From NCBI GenBank assembly GCA_020631735.1, contig CM036221.1:13993381-14057380 (forward strand): a stretch of 64,000 nt of DNA, given 5' to 3'. Under the pieces are notes generated by a model, which saw only the letters and a program-made list of their open reading frames with translations, ran no database searches and was not told where the DNA came from. Position numbers and translations under genes: made by a program. Positions 22,881 through 34,133 of this stretch are shown piece after piece (the stretch's first letter is position 1; each line of letters opens with the position of its first letter). Origin of the DNA: Saccharum officinarum (lineage: Eukaryota > Streptophyta > Magnoliopsida > Poales > Poaceae).

Positions 22881-23054
22881 ATGGCCCCTCTGTCAGAGCT
22901 GGTGGACGACCTCGTCGTCGAGATCCTCCTCCGCCTCCCTTCGGACCACACCGCGAACCTCCTCCGCGCCTCGCTCGCCTGCAAGCGCTGGCGCCGCATC
23001 CTCGCTGACCCCGCCTTCCGTCGTCGAGATGCTCTATGCACGCATCCTCGGTAG
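22881..23054 (+). CDS. F-box-only ORF, locus E (57 residues; truncated family member)
   Basis: The ATG at 22881 opens MAPLSELVDDLVVEILLRL and the frame covers a complete F-box (to about residue 47, ending ILADPAFRRR). Homology to the family stops at about 23029. The next bases belong to the family's 3' tail, and the frame ends six codons later at TAG 23052-23054. The whole recognition region, intron and exon 2 are deleted. Upstream, a gypsy fragment ends about 145 bp before the ATG, so the native promoter is mostly gone. It is either a dead remnant or a small protein able to bind SKP1 without a substrate domain. Sequence alone cannot tell which. Confidence 0.7.
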   Translation: MAPLSELVDDLVVEILLRLPSDHTANLLRASLACKRWRRILADPAFRRRDALCTHPR

Positions 23055-23660
23055 CTCCTACCAGATTCATTTGTGCTTATACCAAAGCTTTGAGGTTTCC
23101 ATTGAGCATGCACGGGCACAACCGCACCACCTCACCATGTTCAGAGGGTAATAATACAGCAGTAAACAGGAATTTCATATCCATTCCATGCCAGGAATAC
23201 ATCTTACTACATAACTCTTGGTGACAATGATTTATTCATGCTGATATTTTGTCTAATTTGAATCATTGTTCAGTTCATGTCAGAGACAGATACTTTGCAT
23301 TTGTACTCACAAGATATGCTGAACTTGTATTTTGTGCTCTCCTTCCTGAGAGAATGAACTCTGTAGTTCAAGTTCATGTTTCTTGAAAGAAAAGTTCACT
23401 TTAAGACTTTGTTCGACCTTACAGGAACACAAGCTTTGTGTCCAATTTCTTCTGCATGACCTAGTGAAGGAACCCAATAATTAGTGAGCACATGAACTTC
23501 TTGTGTTAGTTGTACATAACTTACCTTATCTATGTATGGTTAATGGTTTGTTAACATTTGAACTGTATAAGTTGTAAAGCTGGCATTTTCTGGGTTACTA
23601 GCACCTTGTCGATCCTTTTTTACATGGTTGTTCACCAAGCTGATGTCTTTTTACATGGTT
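23033..23660. repeat. Downstream tail of locus E, duplicated at locus D
   Basis: It aligns with 38566-38751 plus 40009-40450. Shared blocks include tcctcggtagctcct / tcatcggtagctcct, tttccattgagcatgca and cagtaaacaggaatttcata. It shows that E and D shared the same 3' flank before they decayed. Confidence 0.85.
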
Positions 23661-23917
23661 GTTCATCAAGCTTCCATTGAGGCGCTGTTGTGGAGCCGCC
23701 TGTCGTCGGCTCAGGAAGAGGCGTGGGTGAATGCACAGAGGTTGCCCGTTGGAAGCACTGCCAGGTCTTCGTGGAAGGAAGACGCAGCGGGAGGCAGCGC
23801 TCCATTCTCACAGCTTGCTCGGGTAAGCTAAGCTATTTTGGGTCTGATTGTTTTTTCATGTACTATTTCCTAGTACAATATAAAAGAATTGTTGCTGCTG
23901 TTCCTGCGACTCATCCC

Positions 23918-24201
23918 TGTTGGAATATAAGTGAATTGCCCACCTCTCCCCCATCAGCTTAAGCTTTTGGTTTGAACTGGTCGGTGCATGCAACTTAATA
24001 TGGTATCAGAGCCAGAGGTCTCGAGTTCGAATCCTGGTTAGCGCAATTAAATAAAATAATTGCAGCTCGCTCCTATTTCCACGTCTGAGGCCTGAGGGAG
24101 TCTCCACGTGAGGGGGAGTGTCGGAATATAAGTGAATTGCCCACCTCTCCCCCATCAGCTTAAGCTTTTGGGTTGAACTGGTCGGTGCATGCAACTTAAT
24201 A
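23918..24201 (+). mobile_element. Complete TRIM (miniature LTR retrotransposon)
   Basis: Two 83-bp direct repeats, 23918-24000 and 24119-24201 (TGT[T/C]GGAATATAAGTG ... CAACTTAATA). A primer-binding site TGGTATCAGAGCC starts directly at 24001, matching the 3' end of initiator tRNA-Met. A purine tract (gtgagggggag) precedes the 3' repeat. The duplication ATCCC is exact at 23913-23917 and 24202-24206. The 118-bp interior has no ORF. The two repeats differ by about two bases, so it is young. Confidence 0.93.
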
Positions 24202-24502
24202 ATCCCATTACTGAATGGAAAACGATCGATTTTCTGCTGCCATAAGAAACATGGGCTCAGAAGAAAGAGTTAAGAAAGACCCCTAAATTGCAAAAGATTT
24301 CGAGCCTATTCTATCTATAACAAAAACACAAATGCTAACTTCACCAAATCATTCTACATCATCCACGGATTCAACAAATCTCTGTACAGAAAGCAAGCTA
24401 CACAGATATTACACAAATTCACAGGCCTCATGTACAGTTAACAAAAGAGTTGGTACACTGTTGCAAATCGCTGAAAATTAAGAGTAAAATATGATTAAAT
24501 AT

Positions 24503-27500
24503 CTAACGACCCTCAAGTGCTGTCATGCTCAGATCATTCATGGATACCTCCCTGTGGTCTCCAGCCTTTCTGGGCTCGTAACCCCTTTGTGCAAAATATG
24601 AAGGTTGCTTCGGTGTTGGAAGTGGTGTAGTTCTGTTTTCCAGCATGAACACAACCGCTGCCATAAAGGGCCTGGAGCTTGGATCATCTTGTACACACAA
24701 TAGTCCAATTTGGACGCATCGTGAAACTTCATCAAGGGGGCAACTACTCTCCACAACAAATGAGTTCACCAGATGTTCTAATTTCCCATCTTTCCACAAG
24801 TTCCATGCCTGAATAGACACATAAAATTTCATAGTGACCACATATGTATTTTCGCTGGGTATTTAGTTCTGAATTCTTAGCATATCACGATACTTACATA
24901 TGCTATAAGGTTGGGGAAATCCATGAGAAGATGTGGTGAGCTGATCTTTAATCCGCTTACAATTTCCAGCAGTAGAACACCAAAGCTGTAGGTGTCAGAC
25001 TTGACCGAAAAGGAACCTTCCATCGCATATTCAGGAGCCATGTAACCACTGTGTAAATTATTCCAATGAAAGGCATGTATAGTCTTAAAAACTGCGAGCA
25101 AATAAATTATATCTAAAGAATTGGTTCTAAAAGAGTTGCTTACTATGTCCCTACAACTCGGTTAGTATTTGCTTGGAGCTGCTCACCAAAGAATATCCTA
25201 GCCATGCCAAAATCTGATATCTTAGGGCTCATCTCCTCATCTAACAAAATGTTGCTTGCTTTAAGATCTCTATGGATTATAGTCAGTTTCGAGTCCTGAT
25301 GGAGATACATGATTCCTCTAGCAACCCCCTGGATTATCTTGAACCTTGTCGGCCACTGAAGCATTTATTTTTTTGACGAGTCTGATGAGAATAACATGAA
25401 ACAAGGCATATCACAAGGCACATACGCATATTTATTTGTCGGGTTTTATTAACAAATATGACAATTGAATGTACCAAAGAGGAAGTAATCCAAGCTTTTG
25501 TTGGGCAAGTACTCGTATACCAACAACCTCTCATCTTCATGAATACAGCAACCAATAAGCTTAACTAGATTCTTGTGCTGCAGTTTTGCAATCAAGACCA
25601 CTTCATTTCTGAATTCCTCCATGCCTTGAACAGAACCCTTACTAAGTCTCTTGACTGCTACTTCCTTGGTACCAGCTAACACTCCCTTGCATTGATTCCA
25701 TCATTAGAAAACAATAAATAACATAATTTTCTATCAATGTGATTATCAAGTGAAACTTTTCGGAGAACCATTCTCAAGTGAATGCTTGCTAGTACCTTGT
25801 AAACTTTGCCAAAACCTCCCTTCCCAAGCATATTTGAGTCTGAGAAATGGTTTGTCGCTGCAACAATGTCTTCAAAGCTAATAAATGGGAACTCTATATT
25901 CTTGTCCCCCGTTTCATCCGGAGACCTCAAGTACTCTAGTATCAGTCTCTTCTGAACCTTCTTCTTTTGTCGTCTACCTGCTAATACAAACGTAAATGGA
26001 TTCTTTATTTTTCCCCTGAACATTTACACGACAACAATAAATTTCTGAAAATAAGGGGTCCTTTTCTTTGTACCTCTTCTTTTACATGTCCAGACAAGGG
26101 CTGTGAATGTGAGTAAGCTATAATCGGGAGTAAAATCTTGTTTAAATTGCTCTTCTTCCGTACTGTACATGAAGGTACATCCATCAGAATTTACATCATC
26201 AAGCATCATAAGTTTACTTGCAAAGGACTTTGCCTAGTGATCCAGGACTAATAACTTATATACAAGTAAAAAGACCAATCTGCAAACACTCAAGGACATA
26301 CTTACCACCCTAAACAGTTACCCTTGCACATTGCTGATGGGTTTCTTTATAGGAATAGTTATGTATAATTTGCCACTACAAAGTGTTCTATTCCAGTATC
26401 TGCGCAAAAGTTCAAGTCGCTTTATGCGTGCTCTTATGAAGTTTAGGGCTGCTGCAAAGATTAAAGTAAATCAGTTTCTAATCCTTTTTTTTTACTATTT
26501 GATGCCATCAACACCAGCATAAAGTCCGAGAGATGGTATGTTGATACGGTTTATTTGATGTCTTCTTGCCTTAAATATAAAGTATGGTCTATTGTTAAGT
26601 TCTACCCTTTAATGCCTTCTTTAGAATGCGCGGGGGGGGGGGGGGATTTAGATATAAAAAAGAACTAGAACTAAAGCCTAAAAAGTTTTTGGAGCATTCT
26701 CACTCTTGCTAAAAAGACCACAAAGGTCGCTGCAGGTGAAAGAAATATATAGACTGGAAGGTTGCGTACCAGGAGATCCAGCAACCCGGAGGTACAAGTT
26801 ATCAGCAAAGCTGGCCTTCTCCATGTCAATGAGGTCCCCAGTCCAAACCAAACACCTCGATGTGTCGCCATTACTGTCACTTAGGCTCAAGCCGGTGTAA
26901 GCGTAAGCTACACATGAGCAGTTTCTTCTGCACTCGGCTGCGCACTGGTCAAAGCTTCTGTTGCTCAAGTACAAGAACTTATCAGGAGCCTTCATCGTTG
27001 GCAAGGTCACAAAGCTGTCTTCTTTCCCGCATCTCAGAGTCTCCTTTCTCTGGCATCCTCTCGAATAGTTGACACCATCGATGGGATCAAATCCTTCAGG
27101 GCACCGGCACGTTGGGACGTCACCCCCGCTGTCGCAGTAGCCGAATGGACCACACGAGGCATAGAGATCGCAGCTGGAATGGGGTCGCTCAAAAACGACC
27201 ATCCAAGATGATGTGTTGCTGTTCCAACTCTGAGTCCTTATCTTGCCGGTGTAGTCAAGCCAGAGGCGCATGTAGGGTGCTCCTTCGGAGATTGTGTACG
27301 TATAGTAGAGGTCGTTCCTTGTGTCAACAATGGCTTGATATATGATGGAGGAACCATTGCTGAGGGACATGCCAGTGGACATAGAGGCACTGTTAATCAC
27401 ACTGGAGCGGCTGTATGGCAAGTTCCCGTGCCAAGTGAAGAACTGAAGGTTCGAGTTGGGATCGACGCCATATGAGAAATTCCCCGTGGATGGGTCAGCA

Positions 27501-28042
27501 GGGCCCTTCCAAGAAACGATGCGAGTTGGCACTTGAGCTTTGTGGTTGAGCAATAACCTCATGGATGGGAGCAAGGTGTCAGTCGGGTGATCAAAGCTTT
27601 GCCATATGGTCTCACCAGTTGGCATACGAAGGACAAAGTTACCCGAGCTGAGTAGCGCTGCAAAAGCTCCTGTGCCTCCAGCTGTGGTGCTGTTCATCGT
27701 TGTCGTCGTCATCCAATGGGTGTGGCCTTGGGAGTCCGACAGCACCAGCTCTGGTTTGCTGTTGATGGCGAGCTTCGCTGATGAAGAGGCGATGACTGGG
27801 TTGTCACGGTTGGCGACCCACACCACCGTGCGCTCCGGCACTTTGTTGTACCAGATGCCGATGTATAAGCTCTTGTTAGAGTTGCCTGCGAAGAAGAAGC
27901 CGAGACCAAAGGCTCCGTCCTTAGAGATGAGCACGTCACCAGGCGAGAGTGCTTTAGCTTGTGTCAGTTGGTCTTCATCCGATTGGCACAACAAACTCAA
28001 GAGGAGGATGATAATGGGGATAATAATGCAAGCTCTTGCCAT
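24503..28042 (-). pseudogene. G-type lectin S-receptor-like Ser/Thr kinase, seven exons, two frame lesions
   Basis: Exons (minus): 26770-28042, 26074-26162, 25796-25980, 25475-25685, 25144-25381, 24898-25048, 24503-24808, all with GT-AG borders. Exon 1 gives a signal peptide (MARACIIIPIIILLLSLLC), a bulb-type lectin domain, an S-locus glycoprotein domain, an EGF-like CDLYASCGPFGYC and a PAN domain (about residues 330-420). Exons 3-7 give a full kinase: [44 protein letters not shown]. Such proteins sit in the plasma membrane and sense extracellular signals. Two lesions break the frame. Exon 2 (transmembrane, KILLPIIA then LTFTALVWTCK) lacks one base near 26115. Exon 5 begins with five codons and then TAA at 25365-25367, just before MLQWPTRF. 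Either it is a recent pseudogene or these are assembly errors. Confidence 0.85.
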
Positions 28043-28482
28043 GTCTGCTATGCTTGTGAGCTGTGATGTGAAGTGGATAGCTTAAAATGATGTGGGTCAG
28101 TTGGGTCATTTGTGACCGTAAACATTGGAAGGTGGCTCTCGTGACACCGAATGGTGGGAAAATGTTGGACAAAAAAGTTTCCAATATAAAAAATCAGGCA
28201 ACGCGGTCATGACTGCATGGACTTTGACCAAGGAAAGCACGGCAGACCAGACGAACTGTGTGACTGCATATCAATGGATCATCACGTTCATACCATGGTT
28301 GGGTGTGGACACGTAGGAATGCATGTGGGTATGGTGTCTTTCGTGGTCAGCTAATTAATTATGGTGAAGGTCATTTCAGTTCAAATTTCTTTTTCATAAA
28401 TTAATTATAAGTTGCGTGCTATTTTGGTGCATATTGCACATCTCCAAGAGCTTCTCAAAATAACTCCCTAATTCATTAGGAT
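28043..28482. other. Upstream region of the lectin kinase
   Basis: No ORF or element. It presumably holds the promoter; no motif is clear enough to assign. Confidence 0.4.
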
Positions 28483-28708
28483 AACAATAATTTGTTGTGA
28501 TATATGTTTTCTTTCCGTTGGACAGTTCGAATTGGATCTTTCAAATGCTGTTTGGTGAACGTGTTGAATTGACTGTCTTAGTGGTGTCACTAAGTGTTGG
28601 AGTATGTGTTTAGGCCCATGTGGCTAAGGCCCATGTGGCCCATGTATGGAACCTATATGGCTACCCTTCTAGGGTTAGCCCTAATCAATAGAATCTCAGT
28701 TTCCAACA

Positions 28709-28720
28709 TGGTACCAGAGC
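28709..28720 (+). promoter_or_regulatory. Primer-binding site of copia copy 1
   Basis: TGGTACCAGAGC immediately follows the 5' LTR. It matches the TGGTATCAGAGC complement of initiator tRNA-Met with one change. Confidence 0.9.
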
Positions 28721-28807
28721 CTGTCTCTTCCCTTCTCTGTTCCTTCCCAGCCGCCGGCTAGCTTCCAGGCAGGGCGCCGCCGCCTGCTGCCTCCTTCTCA
28801 GCCGGCC

Positions 28808-31800
28808 ATGGCCGATCCCTCTCCTCCATCCCTCTTCCAACACTTTCCTCCCCTCTCCCACCCCACTTCCTGGGCCCAGGTGGCCGGATCCGCCCCTCCT
28901 CTGCGCCCCCAGTCCCCTACAGCGGCCGCCGCCTCCCTGAGCGCCGCCCGACCTGGCGCCGCCGTGGCTCGCCCCCTGGCACCGCCAGCCACCGGCGGGA
29001 CCCCAGGCGCGGGTGCAGGCCCATCCTGGCCCCCACCTGGCGCGGCCATGGGCCCCACCGCGCCCCTGCAGGCCGCGGTTTTCTCTCCGGCCCCTCCTCT
29101 GCGCCCTACAGCCGCCGCCAGCCACCGCCGTTGGCACTGCTCAAGGGGGCCGCCTTTCCCCTGCCCTCTCTCCTGCCTTCAGCGCCACCCTTCCTCACCT
29201 TCACCCCGCCGCTGCCCTCACAGCAGCCGCCGCTACTGAGGGTGCCGCAGGGGGCGCCTCCTCTGTTACCGCTGCTGCGGTCGGGGGGAGCGGGGGGCTC
29301 CTGAGGCAACCGCTGCTGCAGGAGGCGCTGAGGACGGGGGGGGCTGCTACTGCTGCCCTGACAGAGCGCCCCGCCGACGCCGTCCACCTTCCCGGCGCCG
29401 GGCTGGACGCCGGCAACCTCCTTCCTGCCGGTGCCCAGACCTTCCCGGCCCCGACACCACCACTGCTTTCCCACATCTACGCCGGCCGTGACGTCTCGTC
29501 TCTCGCCGCTGCCCTCGCCGCCGCACGTGCCTCTGCCGCGGAGGGGCAGGCCCGGGTGCGGGCGGCCGCCCTCGTGTGGGAGCACGAGCGCGAAGCGGCC
29601 GACGCCCTGGCTCGCCAGATCGCCGAGGCGGAGCGGCTCCTCTCTCCCGCCTCCCCGGTCGCTGGGGCCAACTCCTCTGCCTCGCCAGGTCGCCGTGTGT
29701 CTCACACCGCTGTCCTCTGGCACGACCCGGCTGACCCGCTCGTGGCGCAGCTACACTACCAGGCCGGGGGGGGGGGGTCCAGAACATTCGCCTCCTCGTG
29801 CCGGTCGTTCTCGAGCCGGAGTCGCCCTCCTACGCCCGCTGGCGGGACCTCGTGCTTCTCACTCTTCGCCGCTACGCCCTCGACGACCACGTCCTCGTTG
29901 ACGCTTTGGCCGTCGTCCAGACCCCGTCATGGCTTCGTCTGGACAGTATCGTCCTCTCCTGGATCCTGGGGACGATCTCTCTGGACCTCCACGACCTCGT
30001 CCGCACCTTTCCTGACGCGCGCCGGGCATGGCTCGCCCTTGAGGGCCAGTTCCTAGGCAACGCTGAGGCCCGGGCTCTGCGCCTCGACGCGAGCTTCCGG
30101 ACCTTCGTACAGGGTGACCTCTCCGTCGGCGAGTTCTGTCGTCGGATGAAGGGCATGGCCGACTCCCTGGGGGACCTTGGGTGGCCCGTGAAGGATCGCA
30201 TCTTGGTCCTCAACGTCCTTCGCGGGCTCAGCGACCGCTACGCCCACCTCCGGACGTGGATCACCCGCCAGAGGCCCTTCCCCACCTTCCTGGAGGTCCA
30301 CGATGATCTCGTCATGGAGGAGCTCACGCAGGGCCTCCAGCCGGGATCCACCACTTCCGCGGGGTCCTCGTCCTCCTCGACGGCCCTAGCTGCCTCTTCG
30401 CCGCGCCCGTCTGCTCCACCGCGGTCCACCGCCACCGTCGTCTCTCCTGGGCCCTCCTCCCTCCGGGCCGAGCGGAGGTGGGGGGTCGTGGCTCTCGTCG
30501 TCTCCGTGGAGGGGGCCGCGGGGGTGGCCGGGGCGGTCACCCCCAGGCTCCGGCACCGGCTGGGACACACGGGGGGGCACCATGGCCTTCGTTCCAGAAC
30601 CCGTGGTCCGGTCGCATCTCTATGTGGCCCTACCACGCCCCCGGAGCCGACACTCGCCCACCAGTGGCCATGCTCACCGGAGCTCCTGCTGGTCTTTCAC
30701 CCGGCGCCTTCCCTGCTACGCCGTGGGTTCCACCCTCCGGGACTCCACCGGGGGTCACCGGCTGGGACCAGGCGGCCCTGGCTCGCTCGTTCAGCACCAT
30801 GGGCCTGACACCTCCGGTCGGACCCGAGTGGATCGCTGATTTGGGGGCCACCTACCACACTACTCCTGACCCCGGTATACTTTCGTTGATTCACTCTCCC
30901 TCTTCCTCTCTTCCTTCGTCCATTATGGTCGCAAATGGTTCTTGTATTCCGGTCTCGTCTGTGGGTACCACCGGTGCTCATGGCTCCTTTCGTCTTCCTG
31001 ATGTTCTTGTTGCTCCTTTTATGGTTCATAATCTTCTTTCTATTCGACGTTTTACAGCTGACAATTTTTGTTCTGTGGAATTTGACTCTTCTAGTCTTAC
31101 TGTAAAGGATTTGGCTTCCCGGCGTCCTCTGCTCCGATGTGACAGCACCGGGCCCCTTTACACTCTTCGCTTCCCGACGGCTCCTTCGTCTTCTTCGCCG
31201 CCCGTTTTGTCAGCTGACTTCGTCGCTTCTACTTCCTCTGCTACTTGGCACCGGCGCCTCGGCCATCCTGGACGTGATGCCCTGATACAGCTCAGTCGTA
31301 GCTCCGGTCTTCCATGTACTCGAGCTCATGATGAGCAACTGTGTCTTGCGTGCCAATTGGGCCGACATGTTCGTCTTCCGTTTTCTAGTTCTACTTCCCA
31401 TGCGGCCCGTATTTTTGATCTTGTACATTGCGACCTATGGACATCTCCTATTCTGAGTATTTCCGGTTATAAGTACTATCTTGTGGTTGTTGATGATTTT
31501 TCGCATTATTCGTGGACTTTTCCTCTCCGTGCAAAGTCAGATACGTTTACCACGCTCCTTCACTTCTTTTCTTGGGTGTCTACACAGTTCGACCTCCCCA
31601 TCAAGGCCGTCCAGTGTGACAATGGTCGCGAGTTTGATAACTCCACCTCCCGCGATTTCTTCCTCTCTCACGGTGTTCAGCTCCGCATGTCTTGTCCATA
31701 CACCTCTTCGCAAAATGGCAAGGCTGAGCGGATGATTCGCACCACCAATGACACCGTGCGTACCCTTCTGTTTTAGGCCTCTCTTCCCGCTCGCTTCTGG

Positions 31801-33942
31801 GCTGAGGGCCTGCACACCTCCACCCACCTTCTTAACCGCCTTCCTTCCGCGGCCTGCCCCGCTCCCACTCCTCACCACGCCCTCTTCGGTACCCCGCCTC
31901 GGTACGATCACCTCCGCGTGTTTGGGTGTGCGTGTTACCCCAACACCGCTGCCACTTCTTCTCACAAGCTGGACCCTCGCTCCACGCTCTGTGTCTTCCT
32001 CGGGTACTCCCCGGATCACAAGGGGTACCGGTGCTTTGACCTTACCTCCCGACGGGTTCTCATCTCTCGCCATGTGGTGTTCGATGAGTCCGTCTTTCCA
32101 TTTTCTAGCACCACCACCCCTCCGGTACCTGACCCACCCTCCCTGTTTCCCACTGACCCGGTGGTCCAGCCACCTTTTTCGTGGTCTCCTGCAGGTACCG
32201 CTTCGCCGCGCGCCGGGCCGGCCTCCTGTCCCGGATCCCCAGTAGGTCCGTGCCCGTCGTCCTCGGGCGCGGCCCCGGCCTCTCCGGTTGGTGCAGACCC
32301 AGGGCCTTCGTCCCCCGCTGCTGCCCCGGGGGGGTCGTGTCGGTCGACGACGCCGGATCCCGTCCCGGCACCTGCCCCGGCACCTCCGTCGAGGTTCGCC
32401 GCGCCGGTACGAGTGTACCAGCGCAGGCCGCGGCCGCCGCCGCTCGCGCTCCCTTCTCCACCGGGGACACCGACACCACCGCCGCTGTCTCCGTCGGCTC
32501 GTGGTGCCCCGCCGGTCTACCACCCGCCGCTGCTGCACCGACACCCGCGGCATGTTCACCCGATGGTGACACGACACGCGGCCGGCACCCTACCGCCTCG
32601 TGCCCTCGAGGCTTCGACCGGCGATGCGGTGGTCTCTCCGGTACCCTCCTCCGTCCGCGACGCCCTGTTGGACCCTCACTGGCGCCGCGCGATGGAAGAG
32701 GAGTACGCCGCGCTACTCGCCAACCAGACGTGGGAGTTGGTGCCCCGGTCGCCAGGCTCCAACGTCGTCACCGGCAAGTGGATTTGGACCCACAAGCGCC
32801 GGGCCGACGGCTCTCTCGAGCGCTACAAGGCTCGCTGGGTCCTCCGGGGTTTCACTCAGCGCCCTGGCGTCGACTACGATGAGACTTTCAGCCCGGTGGT
32901 CAAGCCGACCACTGTCCGTACCGTGCTATTGCTGGCACTTGCTCGGTCTTGGCCCGTCCACCAGCTGGACGTCAAGAACGCCTTCCTCCACGGCCTTCTT
33001 ACCGAGACGGTGTACTGCAGTCAGCCGGCGGGGTTCGTCGACACCACTCGTCCTGACATGGTCTGTCGGCTCAACAGGTCCTCTACGGCCTCAAGCAGGC
33101 ACCTCGGGCGTGGAACCACCGGTTCGCCGCCTTCTTGCTGACCCTGGGGTTCATGGAGGCCAAGTCTGATACGTCCCTGTTCGTCTACCACCATGGAGCC
33201 GACACTGCATACTTGCTGCTCTATGTTGATGACATTGTCCTCACCGCCTCCAGCGAGCCACTTCTCCGCCGGATCATCACCGCTCTCCAGCAAGAGTTCG
33301 CGATGAAGGATCTGGGTGAACTCCACCACTTCCTCGGTGTCACTGTTGAGCACCGTCCTGCCGGGCTCCTCCTTCACCAGCGACAGTACACTCGGGACAT
33401 TCTGGAGCGGGCTGGGATGACTGACTGCAACCCCTGCTCCACTCCGGTCGACACTCAGGGCAAGCTGTCTGAGGCTGAGGGGCCACCGGTGGCCGATCCC
33501 ACTGCGTACAGGAGTCTCGCCGGGGCCCTTCAGTACCTCACCTTCACCCGGCCGGACATCACCTATGCAGTTCAGCAGGTCTGCCTCCACATGCATGATC
33601 CTCGGGAGCCTCACCTCTTGGCTCTCAAGCGCCTCCTCCGCTACCTCCGGGGCACACTCGACTACGGCCTCCTCCTCCACCGGGCACACTCCACCCTTCC
33701 GGAGCACACTGATCTACTGCGACAACGTCAGTGCGGTCTACCTCTCCACCAACCCCATCCAGCACCGGCGGACGAAGCATGTGGAGATCGACCTCCATTT
33801 TGTCCGTGATCGGGTGGCCATGGGCGAGGTGCGGGTTCTTCATGTTCCGACGACCTCCCAGTTCGCGGACATCTTCACCAAAGGCCTCCCGTCCTCGACC
33901 TTCGCCGAGTTTCGCTCCAGCCTCAACATCACCGGTGGCTAG
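28808..33942 (+). pseudogene. Copia copy 1 gag-pol, multiply broken
   Basis: Gag starts at ATG 28808 and changes frame near 29100, at the poly-G run near 29770, and near 30480. The gag core is RRAWLALEGQFLGNAEARA with FCRRMKGMADSLGDLG. The protease site reads WIADLGATYH: the usual DSG/DTG triad is DLG (GAT TTG at 30838-30843). The integrase has HRRLGHPG, CLAC, the D of HCDLW, the D of QCDNGREF and the E of NGKAERMIR, then TAG at 31774-31776. The frame resumes with the GKWIWTHKRR ... RT half, shifts by one base near 33075, and continues with YVDDIVLT. About 230 bp of RNase H are deleted at about 33684; the tail ([22 protein letters not shown]) remains. It is non-autonomous. Confidence 0.9.
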
Positions 33943-34133
33943 TTGCGTCTGTGGGGGGTTGTGTGTGTTCTTTCTTGTTCAGCCTCGAACTCCGCTGCGC
34001 CGGTAGTTCAGACTGCGGGGGGGTGTTGGAGTATGTGTTTAGGCCCATGTGGCTAAGGCCCATGTATGGAACCTATATAGCTACCCTTCTAGGGTTAGCC
34101 CTAATCAATAGAATCTCAGTTTCCAACACTAAG

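Larger units (their letters stand above)
28595..34128 (+). mobile_element. Ty1/copia element, copy 1 (Ale/Retrofit-like), two LTRs
   Basis: The 5' LTR is 28595-28708 (114 bp) and the 3' LTR is 34024-34128 (105 bp; lacks a 9-bp stretch and has one substitution), both TGTTGGAGTATG ... TTTCCAACA. The primer-binding site TGGTACCAGAGC is at 28709-28720 and a G-rich purine tract precedes 34024. The duplication CTAAG is exact at 28590-28594 and 34129-34133. It sits inside flank Y, which rejoins in register when the element is removed. The pol order is protease, integrase, RT, RNase H. The short LTRs and a gag-pol of this kind suggest the Ale/Retrofit lineage (inference). Confidence 0.95.

Noticed and set aside
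26629..26646. Poly-G run as a regulatory G-quadruplex in the kinase intron
   Set aside because: A single homopolymer with no spaced G-runs; length is likely unreliable.
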